A DNA stretch of 64,000 nt from Amoebophrya sp. A120 (lineage: Eukaryota > Sar > Dinophyceae > Syndiniales > Amoebophryaceae): NCBI GenBank assembly GCA_905178155.1, contig CAJINV010000001.1, positions 3,673,706-3,737,705 of the forward strand. Reading direction: 5' to 3'. Position numbers and translations under genes: made by a program. This document shows, piece by piece, positions 37,101 through 45,762 of this stretch (its first letter is position 1; each line of letters starts with the position of its first letter). The notes under the pieces were generated by a model, which saw only the letters and a list, made by a program, of their open reading frames with translations, was not told where the DNA came from and did not search any database.

Positions 37101-38197
37101 AAAACGCAGTTCCTGCCGACAATCTAGAAACGAAAATCGCGTCAACCGCCATCGTGAAGGGCAAGCTCGGGCAGGGGTGCATCATCGAGGATTTCGCGAT
37201 CATCGGAGCCGACGTCGTGCTCGGAGACCGCTGTTTCGTCGGGAACTTTGCCCGGTTGTCCGGGAAAATTGAGGCGGGGGACGACAATGTTTTCTACGAC
37301 AACGTGTCTATCGGGAACCCGCCGCAAGATTTCTTCGGCGCGCGGTCGTGCGGGAAGGTGGAGATCGGGTGCTCCTGCGTCTTCCGGGAGTATGTCAGTG
37401 TGAACATGCCCACGGTGGAAAACGGAAAAACGGCCATCGGGTCCAACACCATGGTGCACTCCCACTGCAACATCGGGCACGACTGCGTGGTCGGGGAAAG
37501 GGTAAATTTGAACATGAACTGCTATCTCGCTGGATTTTCCCAGGTGCTGGACGACGCAACGCTGTCCATCAGTTGCAGCCTGCACCAAGGCGTGATTGTT
37601 GGCCCCAAGTGCTTCATCGGCATGCACGTTGCGCTCACCGCGGACGTGCCCCCGTTTGTGGCGGTCGTGAGACGGGAAACGATAACGATAACGACGGCGG
37701 AAGGAGCAGGAGGAAGCTGCTCCTACAGGGACGAGGACCTGAATAAAAGCGAACCGAGGAATAATGTCACTGGTCTTGGGGTAAACAATATTTCCAGCGG
37801 ATCGGCACCGGCGGGACGGACAGGACCAGCAAGACGAAAGCCGTCCACCTGTCCCTTGTATCGCATCTCCATCGACCGCGAGGGTTTGCGGCGAAAGTTA
37901 CGCGCGCCCGGAGCGACCATTGACCGACTGGAACACGCCTACAGTGCCGCTGAGCGAGACTTTTTGGTGCGTTCCATAGACCACGCGGGACATGCGGCGA
38001 GAATTCACGGTCGAGCGGGGATGGACATTTTTGCTGAGGACTTGGAATGTTTTCAGAACGCACAAAAAGCGCGGCCCTCGCAGTTGGTGCGAGGTGAATA
38101 CCGCCTGAACGACTTCTACGGAGAGGTGTTTTCATCCCAATTATCGGCGGCGAAACCAAGTGTCAAAGAGAGTTTCTCCATTCTCACTGATATTTGA
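34127..38197 (+). CDS. Acyl-CoA-ligase/AMP-binding + carrier-like + LpxA-like acyltransferase fusion (1356 aa)
   Basis: Single exon. Residues about 20-690 form an ANL-family adenylating enzyme. Visible motifs are the P-loop HTSGTTKRAKTV (about 244-256), YAMTES (about 406), RTGDKGYLD (about 539), GRYKEIINYGGEK (about 560) and a C-terminal HTGKPQR whose Lys (about 671) is the expected catalytic one. Residues about 770-840 look like an acyl-carrier domain, with LLDSISVIQL placing a candidate phosphopantetheine Ser at about 804. Residues about 1005-1185 are a hexapeptide-repeat left-handed beta-helix closest to LpxA (GNPPQDFFG, EYVSVN, NIGHDC, SLHQG, DVPPFV). The His equivalent to E. coli LpxA His125 (here 1118) and His160 (1153) are kept at the same 35-residue spacing; those equivalent to His122 and His144 are Asn and Phe. 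The architecture suggests activation, tethering and transfer of an acyl group to an unknown acceptor. Disordered linkers join the domains. Confidence 0.85.
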   Translation: MKDFSTANATGPEDAAPQCLFDAIDWSNAERKVLIRSTQDARDTFTYQQFRDFAETTVWPPVLKFLNWNLFPYDADEEQQVGSEMKTTTGTTSEEADHMIVRLPKRNLGILFLDNSAAFVNLFLSLLKFPLALCPFSPKLGPANLQDELEDLANFYLLILDERMEDMKKGGSADTKKLARVVRDFAEQNDVPLLIVENADDALGRFKIQPAVTAATVSSPMQKKFDAIRAITNVNGLDNVALRLHTSGTTKRAKTVPLTHGNLLAGGRAIRETLQLTEKDTALNAMPLFHIHGIAVNVLVPVLSGAAILPLPKFVPDEFFRLVEEMRPTYYSAVPAIHEQLLLHQTSSSRSPAAKITTTNATSPDQHSILKPPPSLRFVRNCSAALLPPTAAKLEKLFGCQSVGTYAMTESMPICSNPVEMRKNTLLSTTSEGRTEEKKSFQNPCTSYRLDSVGYAQGPHVVIRENVDTNPKTSTDAEINKTVAQRQKLAKDFSYCDSKLNVPFGIEGEVCVKGPMVTTGYERNVEDWRDCLNDYTVDGFLRTGDKGYLDAKDKHLVLLGRYKEIINYGGEKLSPFLVESALIQHPRVREVLCFACPHESYGEAVGVLVVKDDSWASTSSNSSSKNVDRKEQVSSFLEQLRTFLRNDSGLSTNYSPEVLVFSDFIPRAHTGKPQRIGLAKRLNITAAETAPTLPFTAREFVWDGENSLVKIERKGEEEDPGRNIKPPSSSLKDLSLELAEPPAEGITSGVEHRQRPPASGGTTITEQEKKRKAFDRILARFGVVQLHRASSFARDTLLSHLLDSISVIQLRAVFLESFHNLKWPLHFFAQATVTELLERLQREADVRVVLEEEPHPQSYPGSPVAGSSTPGSTRGGVVAMADGALTQTSSNRQVIVFDESSLKFSEVTREVRPYLHVGAGGGNTSATTGGAAAGAKNRSRSGSLVEQDQVAPAATDAATAARLCTTGVLQHEVASSSSTKGLKLPKMRPLDENAVPADNLETKIASTAIVKGKLGQGCIIEDFAIIGADVVLGDRCFVGNFARLSGKIEAGDDNVFYDNVSIGNPPQDFFGARSCGKVEIGCSCVFREYVSVNMPTVENGKTAIGSNTMVHSHCNIGHDCVVGERVNLNMNCYLAGFSQVLDDATLSISCSLHQGVIVGPKCFIGMHVALTADVPPFVAVVRRETITITTAEGAGGSCSYRDEDLNKSEPRNNVTGLGVNNISSGSAPAGRTGPARRKPSTCPLYRISIDREGLRRKLRAPGATIDRLEHAYSAAERDFLVRSIDHAGHAARIHGRAGMDIFAEDLECFQNAQKARPSQLVRGEYRLNDFYGEVFSSQLSAAKPSVKESFSILTDI

Positions 38198-38963
38198 TGG
38201 CGAAAGAATTATGTCCGCAGGAACCGCGACGAAGTTGCGATGTACTTGGTTGAATGATCGTCGAAGATGAAACATGACACTCATGATGGAAAACCTGTCG
38301 CGAGATGTCCGGTAGCGAGTCAGCTCCGTGATGCGAAAATAGACAAGAATATCAATACCCATGTTGTCCATGATGCCCAAAGACGGATTTCTCTGTCGTG
38401 GTCCATCATCAAGACTTTGTGACTTGACGTATTTATTTTCGGTTTACTAGTAGGAACAGAAAAGCCTCTTCTCGGTAGTTGCATGGTAGTTCCTCATTGT
38501 CAGGCAGTTCGCTTTTCATTTTGCATTTGCGGCACAAGATGTTGAAATCGGTGAATGGAGATTTGGTCGTGTCGACAAACAGCCGCGTCGGTATCGTCCG
38601 CCAAGTGCCAAAAAACTGCTACGTGCTCGTGCAATTGCTGATGAAGTGAAGCGTCGTTGTCGTTCGCGCAAAAAATGTATCATCGTTCTGCTAGAGCTAT
38701 CTTTTGCTTGAATTAAGGTGTCCTTTCGTCCAGTTGTCTCTGTCTGGAGCAAAAAATCATGCCGTCTTCAAGCAAAACTCTTTCAGGCGAAAGACCTTGT
38801 ACCCCCGACAAGAATTTTATCCGGCAAAACCAATTGGTTAACCCGTTTTTCTTTTTACAGTAAACTAGTTCTATCATTGTCATTTTCAATTTCAGAGTGA
38901 CTCTAAAAACCCAGAAGGGAAAATAATTTCTCAACGTCATCAAGTAGCAGCGCCTTTACCAAC
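38198..38963. other. Intergenic region
   Basis: AT-rich spacer with no supported gene. Short frames on both strands are unremarkable. Confidence 0.5.
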
Positions 38964-41900
38964 ATGGCGCTAATCCTGGTTCTGGAGCCGGAGGCCAGTC
39001 CGGAGACGGACGTTTGGCTGGGTTTTTTCCTCCGCCTGAGCGAGGCCCGAGGTTTGCGCGTCTTCGACGCCCTGGCCGCCGCGCCGGCTGCTACAACTTC
39101 TTCGGGGCCGCAGGGTCCTCCCACGGTGGAGGACATTCTCACCAAGTTTTCCCGGCTGGACGGGAGCAGCGTACTTGACGAAGTGTACAAAAGTAAAAAC
39201 GAAAGAACCGGCAAAAAAACGTCTTCCTCTTCCCGAATTTTCCTTGGCGTCGGCGTGCTGCTCGCGGATGGGTCGTCCGAAGAAAATAATAGTACAACTC
39301 CGATTTATTCGTCTCGGAAAGGCGTAGACGTGGCGAAGATCGCGGCCATGGTCGAGAAATTTTCCACCCGGGACAGCATGCCGTTGATGCCGATTCTGCG
39401 GGAAAAGGGCATTTTGGTGGACGACATGGCGCTGCACGACGACGCGGACCTCGCGGGGGACAGCAACCCGGACCCGCGGCCTTCTTTCCCGCACATGACG
39501 CTGAAGGACATTTGGCACTACCGCAACGTCTATGGATTGCAAAAATGTCTGGGTCTGGAAGATTTCTAGATTTGTCATGCAGATTTTCCATGAGCCATGA
39601 TGTCTCTAATGCATGCCGTAGCATCACAGATTTTTAGAGGGCTTTCTGATACCTCTACCGCATGAGAAATGCCCTCTCAGCGTAGGACAACAAGCCCGAC
39701 CCCTCTTTCTGGTCATGCAATACAAATTTTTTTAGAATCCACCGACAGCATCACAAGTTATGACCTTCCAAACCCAGACATTTTTACAGTTGATAATGTC
39801 TGGCCGGAGGACGACCCGATCATATTGACCGAACCAGGCTACTTGGCGCGGTCCTACTTCAACTGTGACGAGCTGGTGGATTACTTTGCCTTCATGCAGT
39901 GCTTCGTCACGCACTTGGTGCGCACGGGGCCGGTGTCCGGACCCTGCCGGTTCGGCTTGCTGCTCGTGGTGTGCGATTTTTTCCTGCAGCAAAAGAAAGA
40001 CGGAATTGCGGAACTACAGCAGCCCGTGGCTGCAGGAGATGTTTCAACATTTAACACGTTGTTGCAAAACTACTGGCTGCAGTTCTTGCAAACAATTCTG
40101 CACAATCTGGACGCCATTGCCACGATGCTTCTCTCTTTCATCTTTTTTGTCGTGGAAAAGCTAGACACCTTCGTCTACGACTTCTCTGGGTTCGAGCAGA
40201 CGATTTTCACCGTGAGCTACCTCCAGGCGAACTTCTTCACCATACCGAACTTCCAATTTCTGCTCCGCGTAGCCACGACCACCTTGATTTCTATTTGGGC
40301 CACGGCCTTCGTGAACCGGGTGGAGCTCCACCTCGAGATCGCGCGGGATCGCGACCGCCGAAGAAAACTCGCGGACGATGCGGAATTTCGATTAGGCGGA
40401 AATACAAATAAACATCAAGTACAGGAGAAAAACAAGCCGCTCACCGTCGAAGAGCGGATCCGGCGGTCTCTAACGCGCACGCAGACCTCCACAGACTTCC
40501 GTTCGGAGGGGCACGTAGAGCAGCTGGTGGTCGAGGCCGCGCGAGATTTGACGGACACAAGCGGCGTAGACGCGTCCGAGCAGCAGGCTCTGTCGGACGG
40601 GGCTCGGGATCTGATCGACCGCCTGCACCGCGGGGCGATCGTGGTAGATAAGAAATTCATCCGAAATGTCAAGTTCAAGCTTATCGGAGATGAACAAGGA
40701 AAAAGTACTAATAAAGAGACCCGCACAACATCATCAGACATTATGGACAAAGCGTTGCGCAAATTGCTGGACCAGAAGCTCGCGACACTGGAGGACAGCA
40801 CCGAGGCGCACACACTCTCCTCCGCCGACTATCGACAGGAATTACTGAACGTCGCGGAGTCCCTGCAGGTGCCGAAGCTGGGCCCCACCTTCTTGCTCCT
40901 GGAGCGGTCCTACGCGGGCGCGTTGGTGCGCGTCGTGCAGGACGCGTTCGAGGATTTTATCGACCGGCAGCGGCGGATGGTGCGGCGGTACGCGACCACG
41001 TATTTGCTCTCGTTCCTCGCGATGTGTTTTTTGTTCTACTGCCAGACGTATATGTTGTACCTCGACCTGGTCGTCGCCGACCTCGTCGCGACCTCGCCGG
41101 AATTCTTGTCCGACGCGTGGCTGATTAGATTTGTGCCGAAACTGCAACGAAATCCCTTTTTCTCTGGCACAGTCTTCCCCCCGCTGCAGGCGTCCTGGGA
41201 GAACGTGAACGCGCTGGGCTGCGCGGACCTCGTGCGGACGTTGCTGTTGCAAGTTTTGCTGCTCACCCCCACGATCGGGAACGTGGTGATCTGCGGAAGT
41301 GTCTTGAACCCGCTGTTTACCGCCTTTTCCTGGCACTTGACCCACTACGAGCACCACATCAGCCGGGCCGAGTTCCGTCGCTCGGCGTCGCTGAAAAGTG
41401 CCGCGTTTGCGGTCATGAACGCGGTCGTGTACCCCTTGTTCTTGGTCTTCGTCGCGGACGACGCAAACGCGGCGCTGTCCTACATTCTCACCCTTGTCTT
41501 CATCAAGGCAACCATCCTCGGATCCATCACCGAAAACGTGGTGCCGCGGCTGAAAATCCTGTTCAAAGTTTTGGAAGTAGTCGAGGGTGCTGGGAAAAAT
41601 AAAACGAACAAGGCAATAAAGTCGCTCAGTAGCCGGTCCGCCTCCGTGCTGCACAACCTGGTGGAATCCGAGGCCCGAAAGTCCTGCTCTTCGAGCGCGC
41701 AAAAGGTAAAGCCGCAGTCGTACGATTGGAAGTGGCGTAAGGAAATGATCAAACAGCAGGCTTCATTTGGGAAGATGACAGAGGCAGATGGCACAACTAA
41801 TGCAACAGCATTAATATCATCTTCCAGTACAACAGCCAGCAGCACCACGAACAACAAGAGCTTGAACACGCGGCGGGCGGTCGTGTTAGAGAATTACTTC

Positions 41901-42665
41901 TTGCACCGGAATTTCGCGCTGCAGCGCGCCGTGGCGGGAAGAAGCAGTGTGAAGGAGGAGGAGTTGGTGGAGCCCTACAGCTTGTTGGACGAGTACAAGG
42001 AGGTGTGCGAGGCCTACGCATTACTTGTCTTTTTCTTTCCCTTGTCTCCCTTCTACCTGCCGCTGGGGATTTTCATCTGGCTCTTCACGGAATTGAAAGC
42101 GGATAGCTGGAAGCTGCGGAACGTGCGGCGCCGCGTCTACAAGGCGCTGGACTTGACCTCCGGCGGTCTGTGCGACGCGTTTGTGTTGCTCCTGCAGACG
42201 ATCACCATCATCTCGCTGTTGGCAAACATGCTGCTGCTGGCCCGCAGGCTGGAGAAGGAACACCAGTCGCAGTCGGTCTTCATGTCGCTGTATCAAATGT
42301 AAAAATGTCTTGGTCTGGTTCTGGAAGATTGCCAGGTTTGTGATGCACATTTTGCATGACCACTCCTGATGTCTGTGATGCATGCCCTAGCGTCACAGAT
42401 CTTGTGAAGGCTTCCTGATGCCTATACCGCACGACAAATGCTTTTTCCGTGTAGCAAAACTTAGACTCTCTTTGCTGCTCATGCAATACAGATTTTTTTG
42501 GAATCCAAATTCAGCATCACAAGTTGCATTCTTCCAGACCCAGACACTTTTACATTTGATACGCTGCTCATGCTGGAACACGTGCTCCTCTTTCTGCAGC
42601 TCTACCTGGCCGGCTACATGCCAAAAGCCATCCCAAAAGATCTCGCGCTCTTAAGAGAACTCTAG
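38964..42665 (+). CDS. Anoctamin/TMEM16-family membrane protein (1051 aa)
   Basis: Exons 38964-39530, 39801-42290 and 42567-42665 are joined by removing two family I introners with one 5-bp repeat each; the total is 3156 nt. Anoctamins are multi-pass calcium-activated lipid scramblases or chloride channels. The family match is clearest in the C-terminal half. LTHYEHHISRAEF (about 701) precedes a membrane segment and is collinear with the LT.WE.HRT..E. signature. The TM6-like KATILGSITENVVPRL (about 757) follows, then FPLSP (about 935) and TELKADSWKL (about 952). Of the family's calcium-site residues, the TM6 Asn is Ser and the TM6 Glu is kept. The TM8 Glu and Asp (E-x3-D, about 953/957) are kept. 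The TM7 pair is only approximately present (DEYKE). The N-terminal cytosolic domain is divergent. The last exon adds a hydrophobic helix and ends LLREL. Confidence 0.78.
39531..39795. mobile_element. Introner element 18 (family I)
   Basis: Ends TATGGATTGCAAAAATG and CATTTTTACAGTTGATA with GTCTGGGTCTGG arms. Flanking repeat ACGTC / ATGTC (one mismatch). Splicing joins WHYRN to VWPED in frame. The interior is related to element 19 in the same gene. Confidence 0.88.
42291..42561. mobile_element. Introner element 19 (family I)
   Basis: Ends TATCAAATGTAAAAATG and CACTTTTACATTTGATA. The left arm reads GTCTTGGTCTGG, with a small TTCTGG duplication. Exact flanking repeat CGCTG (42286-42290 and 42562-42566). 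Splicing joins SVFMS to LLMLEH. Confidence 0.88.
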
Positions 42666-44360
42666 GCACGATGTACTAGTACGCGTCAAGAACAAGCAGC
42701 TGAGATCCATCTCGATCTGTCGTGGTTGCAATTATACATAGATGTGTTGACAAGTTCTTTACAATTAGAATTGCATTTATGCCTCAACTAGGAATAGGTC
42801 AGATACAGATTCAGGTAGGCGATCTCTCTTTCGTTCGTAAAGTAGTATACCATAGCGCAGCGCTTCGGCGATTTTTCTTCCATCCATAGAGTTTTTTGTC
42901 ATCCGCATGAATACAAAAAAAAGTGAAAGTGGAAGTGTCTTTTTTCAGTGTCCACCTCCTTTCAAGTTCAATATGAGATGTGCGCTCCTGTAGCCTGGAA
43001 GCGTATGAAAATAAATACAAGACGCAAGGAAGACAAACGCTAAGGATCAATGTAAATCGCAGCCCAGCAGCATTTTCCATTTTGCGAATAAAGTTTTGCG
43101 CGCAATTCTGTTTTACAAATATAAAATTTTCATTTTACAACGCGCGTCGTGGTGCACGTGCAAGTCCATTTCTTGCTAGTGTGCAGCAGGAGCTGTTTAT
43201 CGGGACAGAAATTATCGCACGGAAACATCGGTTATGAGGGTCGATTGACCATAACCATTCAGCCCATTTAAGCCATTCGTAAAAAATGAAAAGCAAAATC
43301 GTAGGGCCTTGCTCTCCGGGGACTTTTCCTGGGGGCAGGCTGGTTGCCAGTATAGACCTACCCCTCGGCGTTGCGGAGCCTGTCTGCCTCGTCTCCGAAC
43401 TTCGGGGTGTGGTCTCGCAGCTTAGCGGCGGGCTCCCCGTCATGGCGCGGCAAAATAACCGAAAATGACAATGGGCCGAGCTGGAACGAGACAGCTTTTT
43501 GATGAACAATTGCAGGCGTAGCTACTTCGTTTTGACTAAATTCGGACCATCTTTCGTTGCTGCAAAATTGCGAGCTTCGGTACGTTTTTTCGATTTCGGC
43601 CGCCCCGCGCGGCGAGAGAATTTGTTGAGAGAGGAAAAAAAGCAGCGCCTTCCAGCCCAAAAAAAAAAAATCTAGCTCAAAGCGCGCGCTGGCCATCCGG
43701 GCCATTCGAGCCATTCGCGTGGGCCGCCCGGGAACGGCCGGCGCACCGTTCAGGGGCAGTCCATTCGACCCATTCGCGCGCGCGAACGGCCCGAATGGGC
43801 TGAATGGGTCGAATGGATCTAACGGCAGCAGGAGCTGTTTATCGGGACAGAAATTATCGCACGGAAACATCGGTAGAAGACGTGGATTGACAGAGAAGTA
43901 GCTCGTGTGTAGTCTGTGGCGTGGTTCCCACCGTTTGAAGGATCCATGTAGATCGGCCCTGACAGTGCTGTGCTTCTGGTGAATTCTGACAGTTCTGATG
44001 TGGTGCATCCGGTGGATTTTGAGTTTTGTTGCGATTAAGGATGATGATCGTCGATCTTATTTGGTTGCAGCAGATCAAGCCAGTTACTTGTTTGGACTGT
44101 GTCGATAAAGCCGCTCCCATTAGCAACGAAGTTGCTGCGCTGCTACTTATCCCTGTCGATCTGAGTCGTACCAGTACAATTCTTCAATGAATACCAATAC
44201 ATACACATGCAGTAGTTTCAAAACGCATCACACGATTGTGAAAAATCGTGTTGCATATTTTTTTCAGAAATACGATTTATTGCCACTGCGATCATTCTTC
44301 TTGCATTTCATTTAAAGGCCATTGCCATTCATATTCATCATCATTCAAGAAATTGAAATT
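42666..44360. other. Intergenic region containing a repeat block
   Basis: No gene is supported. A 50-bp direct repeat brackets 43183-43874, listed separately. The remaining sequence is AT-rich. A - strand open frame (43358-44008) runs through the block and is rich in Pro/Phe/Gly/Asn from the repeated CCATTCG motif. Confidence 0.5.
43183..43874. repeat. Repeat block bracketed by 50-bp direct repeats, with CCATTCG inverted arrays
   Basis: The same 50 bp (beginning GCAGCAGGAGCTG, ending GAAACATCGGT) occurs at 43183-43232 and 43825-43874. Between them are multiple CCATTCG/CGAATGG motifs, including a 15-bp inverted pair CCATTCGACCCATTC and GAATGGGTCGAATGG near 43765-43820. The layout suggests a non-autonomous mobile element or the product of a duplication. 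No transposase or reverse transcriptase frame was found. Confidence 0.7.
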
Positions 44361-45762
44361 ATGAGTCCGCCCACGATTCTGACCGCAGCTGCCCAGACCA
44401 TTTTGAAGCCCAGTCGCACCATGGAGAAGATCAAGCACCTTCCAGCCGCGCTGTTGGATTCCGTGGACGGTTTCGTGTTTGATTGCGACGGCGTGCTTTG
44501 GCGCGCGGGCGAGCTTTGCGATCCGCGGATACCGGCTGTGTTGCAGCAGTTGCGGGACTTGAAAAAGAAAGTTTTTTTCGTGACCAACAACAGCACGAAG
44601 TCTCGCGCGACTTTTTTGGCCAAGCTGAATTCACTGGGGATCACTGCCTCCCCCGAGGAATTTTACACCGCCGGCTTCGCCTGCGCCGAGTACATTCGGC
44701 TGTATGAGCCCCGGCTGCTCTCTACCCACAATGCGCTGCTGATCGGGATGCACGGACTGGAGGAGGAACTGAAGGCGTGCGGGGTAAACGTGATCGGGGG
44801 ACCCTCGGACCAGGAGTTTGAGAAAAAAATGCAGCACTTTCTGGAGGAATCCGTGGGAAACGCAATGGAAAAGGGCATCTTCGCCATGCACAACCTGGAA
44901 ATCCCCAAGAACGTCGGCGCCGTGGTGTGCGGGTTCGACCCCCGCATAAACTACTTCAAGATTCAGACCGCGCAGCTGTGCCTCAACGCGAAATACAATC
45001 TGGACGTGCCGGATTGCAAGTTCATCGCCACCAACCCAGACGCCGTCGCGCACATCACCCCCACCCAGGAATGGGCCGGAAACGGCTGCTGCGTCGGCGC
45101 TATCAAGGGGTAAGTTAATCTTAATTTTTGTATTGCTGAACTGGTAGAAGTATAGTATAACTAGAAGCAGAGTACCTGGTATGGTCGTGCCAGAAGGGTT
45201 TGGAAGGTCACGCTTGTTTTGCAGGTGACGTCAAAATTTTCGCACGTTTATTTCAACATCAACTGAAGCTTATATATTTTCGTAGTTGCCAGGAAATCAT
45301 CTCATAACGCTGCGCCACTTGCGTTTTTTTGTTGTGTCTTAATCTTTGCGTAAGTGCAAGTGGAAGTAGGGGTGTAAGTGAGTTTAATTTGTTTGCCGTT
45401 CCGGTCTTTTTTTTATTTTCCGTAAGCAAGCTGTCTCGAGAAGCACTGTGATTTGCCCAATTGATGTTTCACTTTCACTCGCAAGGTGCACTGGCCGAGA
45501 GCCGAGTTATACCGGAAAGCCAAGCAGCCTCCTGCTGGATATTTTGTGCTCTCGCCACAGCATGGAACGGTCTCGCATGGTGATGGTTGGCGACCGTCTT
45601 GACACAGACATCTTGTTCGGGAGCAGCAACGGCATGAAGACGGTACTGGTCTTGTCCGGTGTGACGACTGAGGAAGAGGCAAAAGCTACAACCGACGAAA
45701 TGAGGCCTGACTTTTACATGGACGGCGTCGCAGATTTTTTTCCCGCTCCTGCCTCCGCTTGA
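44361..45762 (+). CDS. HAD-superfamily phosphatase, phosphoglycolate/4-nitrophenylphosphatase type (341 aa)
   Basis: Two exons, 44361-45109 and 45486-45762, joined by a GT-AG intron in phase 2 (1026 nt in all). All four HAD motifs are present. Motif I is FDCDGVLW, with the nucleophile and acid/base Asp pair. Motif II is VTNNSTKSR. Motif III is the Lys in YTGKPSSLL. Motif IV is MVGDRLDTDILFG. The length and spacing, with a large C2-type cap (about residues 105-240), fit the NagD/PGP branch. This branch hydrolyses 2-phosphoglycolate or other small phosphate esters, usually in cytosol or plastid. Substrate cannot be set from sequence. The ATG at 44361 is chosen because the upstream in-frame codons have no ATG; another ATG at residue 22 (MEKIK) is also possible. 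Confidence 0.88.

Noticed and set aside
43358-44008. 216-aa - strand frame across the repeat block
   Set aside because: Mostly CCATTCG-derived Pro/Phe/Gly/Asn repeats; no family recognised, and likely a by-product of the repeat.
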